A stretch of DNA of 64,000 nt from Diogma glabrata. Taxonomy: Eukaryota > Arthropoda > Insecta > Diptera > Cylindrotomidae. The notes beneath the pieces are model-generated. The model had not been told where the DNA came from. It ran no database searches and saw only the letters and a list, made by a program, of their open reading frames with translations. This document shows positions 26,719 to 38,380 of this stretch, in pieces (position 1 is the first letter of the stretch; each line of letters opens with the position of its first letter). The position numbers and the translations under genes are program-made. The stretch spans positions 390,284,248-390,348,247 of the forward strand of contig OY856187.1 in NCBI GenBank assembly GCA_963693315.1, read 5' to 3'.

Positions 26719-28158
26719 ACTTCGGTCTGGGTAAAGGATTTTGATATAGTTTTCGGCAAAAAACTTTTATGAGGACATGGTTTTTAGTTTTGGGCAGCGA
26801 TGTATATCAAAAATAACTCTTTGTTAAAGTACAAGTATTCTGTTTAAAAATTTATTACAAAACTAACACGAAACATCAATACGTTGCCGGAAAATTATAA
26901 TCAAAATTCCAAAAATATTGTTAAATTAAATAAAATCAAACTTTTTCCGAAATTCCAAAAATATTCCAAAAATTAGAATAAAATCAAATATTTAAATTTT
27001 TTCTAAATTCCGATAATATTTCAAAAATTCTTAAAAATTCAAACTTTTTCCAAAATTCCAAAAAAAATTGCAAAAATTATTACAAAATCAAAAATTGAAA
27101 ATTTTTTCCAAATTCCAAAAATTATAATAAAATCAAAAATTAAAAATTTTTCAAAATTCTAAAACTATTCCAAAAATTCTTACAAAATCAAAAATTAAAA
27201 CTTTTGCCGCAATTTTAAAAATATTGCAAAAATTATTACAAAATCAAAAATACAAACTTTTTCAAAATTCCAAAAATATTTCAAAAACTATAACAAATTC
27301 AAAAATTTCCATGTCCAATTTCATTTTAAATTACATTTACGTCATAAAAACAGCTTCATTTTCTTTTTCCAAAAAATTGGCTAAAAAAATAAATGAAATC
27401 ATTTTTTGACACACTTGACAATATTTTTTTGACAAACTTATAATGCCATAATTCTCAATAATAATAATAAAATTTCATTTCAAGCGAATAATCAATGAAT
27501 ATTTGTTTTTATTTAGATTTAGTCATATTTTTTGTACCGATGATGAATATTTAATATTCGAAACGCGTCATAAATAAATATACTTACTAAAAAGATTGTT
27601 TGGTGATTCAGTTTAACAATAATTTATTAATTTAAATTATTGATTTCATTTAATTAATTTTATTTTTTTGGGTAGATAAGTAGATAAAAATCTTTCTTTT
27701 GACACACTTGACAACATTTTTTTGACAAACTTATAATGCAATAAGCTAGTTTTTGGTCTCACATACCAATCCCAATCATCAAGTTTCTCCAAATTTAATG
27801 TTCCTACTCGTAATCACTTAAAATGAACGTTTTTTAAGCCTAAAATATGAAAATTTGCTATTTTTGCCACACAAAATGATTTTTTTGACACACTTCCGGT
27901 ACAGTTATCGAACACAGCGTCCTTTCGGACCTGTCCCTTGAGTATACCTATTTTTAGAAAAAAAATATTTTGAAATCCCTCCAGCGGATTTCCCTGCAGC
28001 GTAGGTAATGACGGACGGCCGACAGACAGACATACATTTTTTTTTTTGCTTTTTTAGAATCAGGAGGTCCTAAAACGTCGAGAAATGTCAAAAAAAGTGG
28101 GGGTAAAAATTTCACTTTGAGCTCATGAATGTAATACTTAGGTCTTTCAGACCGAAGT
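26719..28158. mobile_element. Non-autonomous element with ACTTCGGTCTG terminal inverted repeats, copy 1
   Basis: Ends ACTTCGGTCTG (26719-26729) and CAGACCGAAGT (28148-28158) are perfect 11-bp inverted repeats. A second copy at 34,268-35,414 has the same ends and the same order of internal blocks, which defines the element. Internal parts are a degenerate ~57-bp minisatellite rich in TTCCAAAAAT (about 26,890-27,300), TTTGACACACTTGACA repeats, and a GC-richer 3' block (GACGGACGGCCGACAGACAG and a TCCTAAAACGTCGAGAAATG region). No coding capacity. The superfamily is unassigned because no clear target duplication flanks either copy. Confidence 0.75.
26890..27300 (+). repeat. Degenerate ~57-bp minisatellite inside copy 1
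   Basis: Repeated phrase CAAACTTTTTCCAAAATTCCAAAAATATT..CAAAAATTATTACAAAATCAAA, about seven diverged units. The equivalent block in copy 2 (about 34,430-34,700) has fewer units, so copy number varies between copies. Confidence 0.6.
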
Positions 28159-29111
28159 AAAAGAGACAGTGAATATTTTCCTTTTTTACTTATTATTTTG
28201 ATGAAAATGTATTTTGTATGTTATTATGTTGAAAAAAAAAATTTATTATGAAATTTTAAATTTTATTTGGTTATCTTCTTATATATATAAAAATCACGTG
28301 TCACGATGTTTGTCCGCGATGAACTCCGCAACAACGTAACCAATCTTAATGAAATTTTGTACAATGTGTGTATGATAGTCCAGCTTGAGAGATAGGATAG
28401 TTATTATCTTGATTAAATGCCTAGATATTTTTTAATTGCGAATTAAATGTTAAATATGAATGGTTTGCATGCCAACTTTCAGATGGCAGCGTAAATAAAT
28501 TTATTCAATTGATAATAAACTTCAACTTCGTTTAAGGCCATTATTACACTATCAAATATGTTTTAGTAAAGAAAGTTTTGTTTTATTTGATAATAAACGA
28601 AAAGCATACTATGCTAAGTCAAATACGTTACCAAAGATTATTGATAATTTTTTGCACGATCAGGCGATTTTGCATGTTTGCTGATTCGTAAATAAACATA
28701 GTAAGTTTCGTTTACAAATCACTGGTCGGTAAGTAATTACTTACCGATCATGCAGCCGGTAATTAATTACTTACCAGTAAGGGAGACCTCAGGGTGTGAA
28801 TAAAAACGATTATTAGTTAAATAATTGTGTACGTCTATTCACTAGCTTCAAATTTAAATAACATTCATTTAAAAATATTGCAATTAAAAGATTTAAAAGC
28901 AATTAATCTTGAAAATGTATTCGATGGAATTAAGTTTTGCAACAAAAAAACCTATAGAATTATGATGAAACGCAAAGCTTACTATTTTGAAATGACATTT
29001 TAAGAAATTTTCTTTAAAACATTCAAACTTGAATTTTGTGAATGATTTTTATTATTTAAATGATTTTAATTGAATTTTTATTAATCGTGCAAAAAATGTA
29101 ATAAGCATTTT

Positions 29112-29211
29112 GGGCATTAAGAGTATTACCGATTTCGGATATATTAGAGATCTCGACTTCGTCTCGATTTTAAAACATATATCCTCAATCGATAAAACAC
29201 TCTTACTGCCC
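29112..29211. repeat. Imperfect hairpin inverted repeat inside Helitron 1
   Basis: GGGCATTAAGAGT..GAGATCTCGAC (from 29112) is complementary to GTCTCGATTTT..ACTCTTACTGCCC (to 29211), giving ~46-51-bp arms meeting at TTC. It looks like a small foldback element or a replication-slippage palindrome. Confidence 0.55.
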
Positions 29212-29814
29212 TTAATACTTAAATAGCTATTGTGGAGGTTATTTATTAATTATAGAAGTGTTAAAAAGTATCGAAACCTGTAAAAAATTTATTGTATTGG
29301 TTTTTATGAAGTTTGAATATAAATAAGAGTAAAAATTAAAGAAAACAATAATTTAAATTTATTTATTTATTATTTTAAATTTTTCATTGATTTTCAATAT
29401 TAATTTACAAAAATCAATATCAAATTGAAAAATACTCCTATTTGTATTGCTCATTAAAATATAACAATTAGAAGTAAAAAAAATTGTCAACAAAACTGGA
29501 TGAAAAACTAGGTAGCGAAGTTTATTTTACAACGTTTGCACTCTCCAATTTCATGTCATATTTTTTTTATTGACCAATATATTTGATAGTATGATATACG
29601 CCTCATAAATTGGGGTTAACCAATAGATGGTGCCGTATTCGTATTTAAAACGTTGTTTTTAACGTTGAAGTTTGTGCAAATACACTACGATTCGCTTTTT
29701 CAAATTGTCGTGTATTATTTTTTCATTGGTGATCAATGTTTTTATAGTAATAATTAAAGAATTCAATAACGAATTAAATATATACTCCCGAATGAAGATT
29801 TGTAAAATTTAAAA

Positions 29815-30587
29815 TTTTTGATCTATGGGTGTGATAACCCCGCGTACTTAGATTCCTGCTATTTGCATATGAGTTAGCTTGAGTTATCGTAAACCACTGG
29901 CAATGGCAGTAAGATATCACTAGCCAAAGTGATATCTTAGGGATGTTGGCGGATGAACTTTTTTCAATCAACGATAGCACTCTTAGTTTTAGTTATAGAA
30001 TATTCTTTGAGGATGACACGCTATTTCTTTTAAAATAAAATGTGTTGGGTATAGTACGAATTACAATGTGAGCAACAACAACTCATGACAACCTTTGAAG
30101 AATAAGGTCCACAACAACGTGCTTTCTAAGGTGTTGATGGACGCAAATTTTTTATTTTATATTTTTTAAAAAAATGAACTCTTTCGTTTGCTTGAAGAAA
30201 TGAGCTTTCATTTAACTATTAAATATGCCGGGTTTAATCCTTCAGCAAAACCATGTTTACATGATCTTGGTATATGCTTCTAGCACTATATGGATAATTG
30301 GTAACCCAATTTAGCTTTGTTCCTACAAATTTGAAGAAAAAAAGTATTTTATTTTTAGTTTCTTTATTTTATCATGAAATATTGCCCTGTGTCGTTTATT
30401 ATTATGTGAAAGCATTTATTATTTAGTTTTCCATTCTCTAAAATGAATATAAAAACCAAAAAATAAGAAATTTGCGTCCATCATCTTAAAAAACATGATG
30501 GTGTGGAACCTAGGTCTTAAAGGGTTTTATGTGTTGTTGTGAGACATATTGTAATTCCAACTACACAACACATTTTATTAAAAAAAT
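29815..30587 (+). repeat. Repeat X, copy 1 (inside Helitron 1)
   Basis: About 770 bp homologous to a second copy at 37,793-38,380 plus 40,128-40,186. Shared landmarks are TTTTTGATC..GGGTGTGA.AACCCCGCGTAC, CACTGGCAAT.GCAGT, AGATATCACTAGCCAA, and a 3' block ending ACACAACACATTTTATTAAAAAAA. Copy 1 has an extra internal piece: about 120 bp near 30,040-30,160 is the inverted complement of 30,465-30,587. The A-rich 3' end in both copies would suit a retroposon, but the 5' limit is not sharp. No coding frame. Confidence 0.65.
30040..30587. repeat. Inverted repeat (~120-bp arms) within repeat X
   Basis: 30,040-30,160 (AAAATGTGTTG..GGACGCAAATTTTTTA) and 30,465-30,587 (AAATTTGCGTCCATCA..ACACATTTTATT) are diverged inverted copies. 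Only the right arm is present in copy 2, so the left arm is an extra inverted copy specific to this locus. Confidence 0.6.
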
Positions 30588-31536
30588 ATTTCAAATATTT
30601 TGAAATAGCACAAATCGTTTTGAAATTTTTTGGTGAAAAAGATGATGAACAATGTCATTGAAGCTACAATTTTGAATGGAAAATTCAAAGAGGAAGATGT
30701 ACTGTTGCTACATATTTCAATGATCCCATTTGAATTCAAACGTTTATTTTCCAGTGCGACTCACTTTTGCAATGACCATCAACAAAGCACAAAGAAAATT
30801 GCTGCAAAGATGTGGACCAGGTAGATTTGGAGAATCCGTACTTCTCACATCTGGACAACTGTATGTGGTCAGCTAACGTCGGAATACCTTCTGATTTATT
30901 CGTGTACGCATCTAGACGGAAAAACACAAAATATAATTTTGTATCCACAAGCACGATCAAAGAAATAGAATAAAAAAATGACATTTTGAAATTTTTTCCT
31001 TATTAAAATAAATAATTGTTGCAATAAAAATGATACAATCTAAATTGAATGTTTGGTACGTTGAGTTTGACTGAAACAACTGAAAAAACAACAACAATTG
31101 TATTAAATTTTTCGTTGTTTCAAATGCTTCAGTCAAATCGAACACGGCTGTTATCAGAACGAGTTTTCTTGAATTTCCTTTCTTATGAGATACCGACAAT
31201 ATGCGACAGGTATAATGTTAAATAAACAAAAGTTTTACACTATTTGGTGTAAAATAAATAAAGTTTTGAGAGATTTTTAGAGTGATTAAGCTTAAAGTAG
31301 TTATTTTATTTCACATGAATTTTGCAATTTTAAAGCATTTTTTATTTTCGCTCAGAAAAACTTCTTTAAAACAGTTTTTGTTTGTTTCGTGTCGGGAACA
31401 AATACAATTTACAATTGTATAATGATAATCACAGATGAAGAATTCAATTTAAATAAATATGAGATAATGAAGTTTCAATTTAGAAATTTTCTGAACATGA
31501 AAACTAAAATATGTTTCATTGTTGTTTCATCCACTG

Positions 31537-31597
31537 TGGCTGAGTCTGTAAGACGGCTTTGAACTATGATGTCTCTGATGAGTGTGAGTTCAATCCC
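31537..31597 (+). repeat. tRNA-like head of a probable SINE
   Basis: A-box-like TGGCTGAGTCTGTAAGACGG (31537-31556) and B-box-like GAGTTCAATCCC (31586-31597) are spaced as in an RNA polymerase III internal promoter, resembling a Leu/Ser tRNA D- and T-arm. The acceptor stem and anticodon arm do not fold convincingly, so this is a degenerate SINE promoter rather than a tRNA gene. It lies inside Helitron 1; its 3' end is not defined. Confidence 0.45.
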
Positions 31598-32316
31598 GAC
31601 AATAATAACTTATTATCGGGAATAATACTTTCAGTAATTACTTTGAACAATAATTACTCACAAAATCGCCTGAAAATAAATATTCCATTAATGTTGTCTA
31701 TATATATGGAACATATATGCCAATATATTGACCGTGTGTAAGATATTAGTTTCGCATTGATTTGCAACAATCAATAATGACTTTAAAATGACTTAGGATG
31801 TTGACTAAATAGAAATATTTCTCACCCTATGAATTCACATCCTATGAATTCTAATACAAAAACATCCAAATAATTTTGATTTTTTTGGCATTACTTCTTC
31901 TATTCCTTTTTTGTATCACTTCTTCCATACCTTCATCGAATATATTATCACTATTCTTACTGCCCTTGCTGACCATAAAATGTTATAACGATCAAAATTG
32001 TTTGCAACGTTTTTAGTAACCTACCACAGGTAAAGAAAGCGTATATTAAACCGCATGAGCACTGTGAAAATTTGTGAATCCATTTTTGTTCCGTATGTTC
32101 TAATGTTCTATATAGAGACACACCTGAAAACTTATTAGATCGCGTATTTTTTTATATATCCTTTGTTGTATATATAATACTATTTTTTTATATTTTACTG
32201 ATCAACTAGAGTGCTGATCCTTTTACATTCATATTTTAAAAAAATAGATCATTTCTCATTACGACTCTGAAATTATTGCTACTACGTCAACAAAATGTAT
32301 ACACACAAACTTTATT

Positions 32317-32350
32317 TACAGGCGTAGCAAAGCACGCCGGGTCCCGCTAG
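32317..32350 (+). other. Helitron 1 3' terminus (hairpin + CTAG)
   Basis: ACTTTATTTACAGGCGTAG, then CAAAGCACGCCGGGTCCCGCTAG. The GGCGT..ACGCC stem-loop followed ~11 bp later by CTAG is the expected termination signal for rolling-circle transposition. It matches the 3' ends at 42,071 and 53,701 in sequence as well as in structure. Confidence 0.85.
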
Positions 32351-32467
32351 TATGTTTATATTAAGAAGACAATAAATTTATTGTTTTTGTAGTTTTGTTA
32401 GGAAAACTAGATAATATTTAATAATTCATAAAAAAAACGTAATTAGGTGATAAGGTAAGGGTACAAT

Positions 32468-32705
32468 CCTAGTTTATCCCCCCAAATAAATTAGCGTTTT
32501 TTTTTTCAGATAAATAGAAATATTATGTCTTCTGCATCCTAATTATGAAAATCAAAGGGGGACCAAGGTAAAATTGAAAGTTTGATCCTTTATAGCTTTT
32601 GACCCCCTCATTTTCGCATTTTTTTCATAATTAGAATGCAAAGGACCTAATCTTTCTATTTATCTGAAAAAAAAAACGCAAATTTATTTGGAGGGATAAA
32701 CTAGG
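32468..32705. mobile_element. Foldback MITE, ~240 bp
   Basis: Left arm CCTAGTTTATCCCCCCAAAT.. (32468-32551) and right arm (32621-32705) are inverted complements along ~85 bp, including a TTTTTTTTTCAGATAAATAG block, around a ~70-bp loop. No coding capacity. The target duplication is unclear; the flanks CAAT/CATT extend the inverted similarity. Confidence 0.7.
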
Positions 32706-32805
32706 AATGTTCCGTTAAATAGATTATTAAATATGAAAATAAATTTTTACAAAAATGAAATTGTTTTTGATGATTATTGATGATTAAAATGCAGGAACAG
32801 GAAAA

Positions 32806-32956
32806 GCAATTCACACGTGGTAGAAGTGAAACCTTCAAAAATTTTGGCTTCAAAATAATGAGACGAATGTAAAAGTTCGGGAAGAGAATAATTGCAGGTT
32901 TTAGTCATGATCATAGTGATACAAAGTTTGATAATTATTTTACATTTTATTCGTAT
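32806..32956 (+). repeat. 150-bp repeat, left member of an inverted pair
   Basis: Matches the reverse complement of 36,380-36,540 at high identity (GTGGTAGAAGTGAAACC, AATGAGACGAATGTAAAAG, TAGTCATGATCATAGTGA). The two copies face each other across about 3.4 kb that contains the 33-kb palindrome and copy 2 of the ACTTCGGTCTG element. They could be long terminal repeats of one disrupted element or two independent insertions. Confidence 0.7.
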
Positions 32957-33005
32957 ATATTACATAGATTTATTCAGAGCTTACATGTTCGATAAATGAT
33001 ACAAG

Positions 33006-33196
33006 AGGCTTATGGTAACTAAAGTATAAAATAAATACTTTGGTCTTAATATGGTCAATATATCTTTGGAATACTGCGACAATTACGGTTTTTGATCTTG
33101 TTGTTGATACAGTGCGACTGAAATACTGTATTCCAAAGATATATTGACCATATTAAGACCAAAGTATTTATTTCATACTTTAGTTACCATAAGCCT
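33006..33196. mobile_element. Foldback/MITE with ~70-bp near-perfect arms
   Basis: 33006-33075 (AGGCTTATGGTAACTAAAGT.. to ..TTTGGAATAC) is complementary to 33128-33196 with about one mismatch, around a ~50-bp loop. Weaker inverted similarity continues outwards (ACATAGATTTATTCAGAG against CTGAGTAAATCTAAGTAATA), so the whole element may span about 32,960-33,230. Confidence 0.75.
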
Positions 33197-33239
33197 CTGA
33201 GCCTCTAAGTCTGAGTAAATCTAAGTAATATGTTATGCC

Positions 33240-34267
33240 GCAATCTCACGTGTTATTTAACTAATAGTATTTCTTGTATTCCTTGATATTTCTTGGTATC
33301 AACATCAGCAAATACACATGACGTCAATATAAATTAGCGCGACCCTCCCAATTCGTATTGCTTAAATTCATAAACTCTGTTATAAACAAACAAAAGTAAA
33401 ACTCATATAGTTGTAATTGCATTTTTTTGATTTTTGTTGATACTATCAGATACAATCAGATATTGAAAATGTTTTAGATTGTGACGGTAGTGGTTATCAT
33501 CTGTTCATTTAAAAAGTTAACGAGTTATTGTATTTCATAGGATATTGTCATTTCATTCTCTTTATAATTTTTAATAACTGCAACGAAAACAAACCCAAAT
33601 TAGGTATGGTTGTTTGTTTCTATTTATGATAGACGATAATCAAATAAAACAGAGTTTAAAGGATAAATATGTTTTGTATTACGATTGGTGAGACAGTATG
33701 ATAATGATCAAGATTGTTTTTTTTTTTGAAACGGATAATACCACCATAGCAGGAAGAAATATACAAATGTTTTGAGATCAATCATCTCGCTTCCGCACCT
33801 TCGTTTAGAATATTTAGAATATTTGGTTAACTTTGGTCAGTATGATTTTATTTATAAAATCAATCTTTCAGTTCGATTACGATTTTACAATCGCAAATTA
33901 AAAGTTGATTGTTGATATTAAAAAAAAAAATAATTAAAATTAAAAGAAAATTAAATTCAGTTTGGTTTTTTAAAAAAAAAGCTCGATTAATGATTAATTT
34001 AAACATTTTTTTCGAGTTCATTCTGATTCTAAATTTGTTCACAGGATTATTTAAAATTTTTTTCAGTTTATTTCTTATGATAATACATTAATTATTGTTG
34101 ATGTTGACGCTAATTTTTTGTGAGTGGATCAATTATAAAAAAAAATGAGAAATACAATGAAAGAATAAAAATATGCAAAAAAAACAAAAGATAGAAAAAA
34201 TATATACATACGAAAATAAAAATAAAAATATGGAGGGGCTGAAATCTCACAGCTCTGAGATATCAAG
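33240..34267. other. AT-rich intergenic stretch
   Basis: No gene or mobile element recognised. Short frames around 33,860-34,090 are poly-Lys/Phe translations of A/T runs on both strands. Confidence 0.5.
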
Positions 34268-35414
34268 ACTTCGGTCTGGGTTAATGATTTTGATATAGTT
34301 TTTTTAGTTTTGGGCAGCAATGTATGTTTAAAGTACAAATATTTTTTTATCTCTGTTTAGAAATTTATTACAAAACTAACACGAAACATCAATACGTTGT
34401 CGGAAAATTATAATCAAAATTCCAAAAATATTGTTAAATTAAATAAAATCAAACTTTTTCCGAAATTCCAAAAATATTCCAAAACTTAGAATAAAATCAA
34501 ATATTTAAATTTTTTCTAAATCCCAATAATATTTCAAAAATTCTTAAAAATTCAAACTTTTTCCAAAATTCCAAAAATATTGCAAAAATTATTACAAAAT
34601 CAAAAATTGAAAATTTTTTCAAAATTCCAAAAATTATAATAATATCAAAAATTAAAACTTTTTCAAAATTCCAAAAATATTTCAAAAAGTATAACATATT
34701 CAAAAATTTCCATGTCCAATTTCATTTTAAATTACATTTACGTCATAAAAACAGCTACATTTTTTTTTTCCAAAAAATTGGCTAAAAAAATAAATGAAAT
34801 CATTTTTTGACACACTTGATATTATTTTTTGACAAACTTATAATGCCATAATTCTCAATAATAATAATAAAATTTCATTTCAAACAAACAATTTTATTGT
34901 TTTCCAAAAAATTGGGTAAAAAAATAAATAAAAATCTTTCTTTTGACACACTTGACAACATTTTTTTGACAAACTTATAATGCAATAATCTAGTTTTTGA
35001 TCTCGCATACCAATCCCGACCATCAAGATTTCTCCAAATTTAATGCTCCTACTCGTAATCACTTAAAATGAACGTTTTTCAAGCCAAAAATATGAAAATT
35101 CGCTATTTTTGACACACATAATGATTTTTTTGACACACTTCCAGTACAGTTCCTGTACAGTTATCAAAGCGTCCTTTCGGACCTGTCCCTTGTGAATAAC
35201 TATTTTTAGAAAAAAAATTTGAAATCTCTCCAGCCGTTTTCCCTGCAGCGTAGGTAATGACGGCGGCCGGCCGGCCGACAGACAGACATACATTTTTTTT
35301 TTTGCTTTTTTAGAATCAGTAGGTCCTAAAACGTCGAGAAATGTCAAAAAAAGTGGAGGTAAAAATTTCACTTTGAGCTCATGAATGTAATACTTAGGTC
35401 TTTCAGACCGAAGT
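34268..35414. mobile_element. ACTTCGGTCTG element, copy 2
   Basis: Same 11-bp terminal inverted repeats and internal order as copy 1 at 26,719-28,158, but shorter (1,147 against 1,440 bp), mainly from fewer minisatellite units and a deletion near the left end. The 3' GC-rich block (GGCGGCCGGCCGGCCGACAGACAG) is conserved. A diverged partial third member lies at about 36,930-37,080. No coding capacity. Confidence 0.75.
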
Positions 35415-36279
35415 AATTTGTGTTTTTAATTACACTAGTGCTCATATTTTTTAACCAAATGTTTAGTTTACGTGTCATAAGCCGGAAACATTTTTGGACA
35501 TGCAATTGGATATGCATGCATAGCACATTGTACGCCCTAGTACATTGGTGATGTATTTGTTCAGGATCATCAATGGAACCACCATCATATTCAGGTAACA
35601 TACTACTAACTGAATGATTTTCCGTTCGATTTGGTCGTATGGAACGTACTAATATAATAATAACAAGATTACCAACAAACCCAATAGTAGATATATGCAG
35701 AAGAGTTGTCGGTTTATAGTTCGAGCATCATTTAATTTTAATCCATTTTCAACTAGTCAAAAACATAATTTAAAAGTTGAATACAATTATGAAACGGATG
35801 AAAACTATTTCGACGACTCCAATGACCTAGACAATTTTGGAAAACAAAAAAATAAAAATTACAACGCTCCAGCTTTCACCACCAAAATATAATTAGTTAA
35901 GGTATTTTTATGTCTTGTTTTTATATTCTTTGAATTTGGGATTGAATTTTTGAATTGTATTTAGACCAAATGGTCTTATAAAATAGTTTTTTTATAATTA
36001 GAGATTTTTCTGGGTAGAGTCCACACCTGTACAATTCATGTATCATTTTGAAAAATTAAAAGTGAAAGCCCTTGGATAAGTAGATGCCTAAGCATCTATT
36101 GTTAATTTGTAAGGTCCAGGCTTTACAAATCGTCGCTTTAATAATGAAACAACGTATGCTATTTATACGTTGTTTTTATATTATAGGTGCGCTGCATTCC
36201 CCATAAGGGCATCTTTGAATTGGCGTTGTTAAATTTTCGAATTATTTTATGACTGGGGGTAAGAATTAATAAATTATAA
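35415..36279. other. Stretch with protein-like but unrecognised frames
   Basis: Both strands have locally open frames at 35,430-35,890. A plus-strand frame ending at 35,892 has acidic, Asn-rich residues (NYETDENYFDDSNDLDNF). A plus-strand shifted frame reads IIITRLPTNPIVDICRR. A minus frame reads LPEYDGGSIDDPEQIHHQC. None has a supported start, splice signals or recognised family. A decayed gene fragment is possible. Confidence 0.3.
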
Positions 36280-36379
36280 ATTAACGTCCATACAAATGCA
36301 TGCGCACATCAAACTTTAAACTCAAATATCTCGAAACTATACTTTTGCGTATACGTCATTTCATTGTTAAAGCGACGAA

Positions 36380-36540
36380 ATATAAACGAATAAAATGTAA
36401 AATAATTATCAAACTTTGTTTCACTATGATCATGACTAAAACCTGCAATTATCCTCTTCCTGAACTTTTACATTCGTCTCATTATCTCGAAGCCAAAATT
36501 TTTGAAGGTTTCACTTCTACCACTTGTGAATTGCATACAT
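36380..36540 (-). repeat. 150-bp repeat, right member of an inverted pair
   Basis: Inverted homologue of 32,806-32,956; see that entry. The outer flank (AATTGCATACATGTCCC) also resembles the outer flank of the left copy. Confidence 0.7.
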
Positions 36541-36775
36541 GTCCCGCTTTTTTATAAGTGGCAATACTTTTTCTTTTACGTTTCTATTAAATAAATTTAA
36601 TTAAATAACCTTATTTCAAAATTGAAATTGAATATATTAAAATTATATTAAAAATATTATTTATTTTACTATTGATTAATATCAAAAAACAAATTTTTGA
36701 AACGCAGAAATATAAATTCCAAAATACCTACAAATTCAAAACAAAATTTTCCTGCTATGCGCTGGTCAAGAAAAA

Positions 36776-37080
36776 AAAAACAAATTGTTTTATCCTTTGT
36801 TTTATAGAAGATAGATCTAAGGATAGATCAACAATCCTCGGATAGATTTTTTAATTTATCCTGATTCATATAATACAAACGATGATTAATCCAAGGATTT
36901 ATCGTCTATCCGCATTCATACAATCGGCCCTTAATGATTTTTGACACATATCTGGTACAGCTCTATCGAACGTCTCTTACCTAATTTAAGAAAGATCTTG
37001 CGAAACCTATACTTTTAGAAACAAACATTTTTGAAATCGCCTATGACGGTCCGCCGCCCAAAAAGTGGGAGCAAGATTTT
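36776..37080. mobile_element. Composite of two short repeat-family fragments
   Basis: About 36,776-36,930 shares GGCCGATTGTATGAATGCGGATAG (complement) with 26,515-26,615 (GGGTCGATTGCATGAACAAGG and TCGATTGTATGAACACGGAT). It is followed directly by a diverged piece of the ACTTCGGTCTG family (TTTTTGACACATATCTGGTACAG, then GAAATCGCC..GACGG). No frame. Confidence 0.5.
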
Positions 37081-38372
37081 ATTGACAATAATTTATTCTA
37101 AATTGTTTGGCGACTTTATTAAGTTATAAATCTTCTTATATATTAATACGCTAACGAAAAATTTTGTGGAGCCTAAGGCTTTTTTATTCGAGTTTTGATT
37201 GATTTTAAATTTTCAGTGCTAACTGATATTGCTGTAACTTAGGTTTTAGAGATTTTTGGGAATTTTTCGGATCATAAATAAAAAAGTTATTATATACGAA
37301 AAACTTTTTATATACATATGCATTATAAGTTTACATACATACAAAAACGAAATTAAATTTAAAACTTAAATATTTATTTTATTTTTTTATATTTTCTTTT
37401 TTATATATTCTTTGGTAGATGGAATTTCATTTTAGTCTTCTTATGCCTTCGTACATGGTAGGTTAGATCGAGTCGTCGGAATAAAAGAGATTATATGCGT
37501 AATAATGTTGATTTTATGAATGATGAAATTTATTTTTTTATATTTTCTTTTTTATATATTCTTTGGTAGTGGGTAGTAATAAACGTATCGTATGCGTAGT
37601 ATATTAGTATAAATATTCTAATCAAATTTCAGTGTATTTACATTACAAGTTGTATTTTATTTTTTAGTTTTCTTATTTACACTGACGTGAATGCATGTGA
37701 ATAATTTTGTTCTGTTCTTCATTTTAATTTTTAGAAATGCCAATGTATCGCATGGAGGGATCAGTTTTTATTAATTTGTTAATTTTTTTCTATTTTTTTG
37801 ATCCACGGGTGTGACAACCCCGCGTACTCCAGTCCCTGCTATTGGCATATGAGTTAACGTGAGATATCACATACCACTGGCAATAGCAGTGAGATATCAC
37901 TAGCCAAGGTGATATCTTAGGGGTGCTGGCGTATGAACTGTATTCAGTCAACGGTAGCACTCTCAATCTTAGCTAATGAATATTCCTTGATGCTGGAACG
38001 CTGTAGCTTGCTCGATGAAACGAGCCTTCATATAACTACATATCTGAGCTTTAATCATTGAAAAATATACTGCGTCCCATAATCAGGGATTATGCCATTG
38101 GCTGGACTATTGGCAAACCAATTTTAGTTTTGTTCCTGCAAATTTGTAAAACAAATTTGGTTTTTATCTCTTTTTTTTATTTTTATTTTCCCTATCCTAT
38201 CACGAAATATTGGCCTATGTCATATTTTATATGTGATAGGATTTATGGTTTAGTTATCCATTACTTAACAAAAAAATATTAAAAAAAACAAAAAAAAACA
38301 GATTTGCGTCCATTAACATCCTTAGAACGCATGTTGTTGTGGGACCTTGGTCTTAAAAGGTTTTTATGTGTT

Positions 38373-38380
38373 GTTGTGAC
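38373..38380 (+). repeat. Left target-site duplication GTTGTGAC
   Basis: Perfect partner of 40128-40135. Removing the element and one TSD rejoins repeat X in register with copy 1 (GTTGTTGTGA..GACATATTGTAAT). Confidence 0.85.

Larger units (their letters stand above)
28274..32350 (+). mobile_element. Non-autonomous Helitron, full-length (~4.08 kb)
   Basis: The 5' end starts TCTTCTTATATATATAAAAA, followed by the Helitron-like leader CACGATGTTTGTCCGCGATG, directly after A (28273). The 3' end has a GGCGT-AGCAAAGC-ACGCC hairpin about 11 bp before the terminal CTAG (32347-32350), followed by T. Insertion between A and T with no target duplication is the Helitron rule. No Rep/helicase coding region is present, so mobilisation would need an autonomous relative. 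Internally it carries repeat X (29,815-30,587), a hairpin (29,112-29,211) and a tRNA-like SINE head (31,537-31,597). Bounds are strongly supported by the paired end signals. Confidence 0.85.

Noticed and set aside
31537..31597. Functional tRNA gene
   Set aside because: Only the internal promoter boxes are tRNA-like; no consistent cloverleaf or anticodon loop can be drawn.
35063..35371. 102-codon minus-strand frame at the end of ACTTCGGTCTG copy 2
   Set aside because: It runs over the GC-rich 3' block of a non-coding repeat; copy 1 does not keep the frame open.
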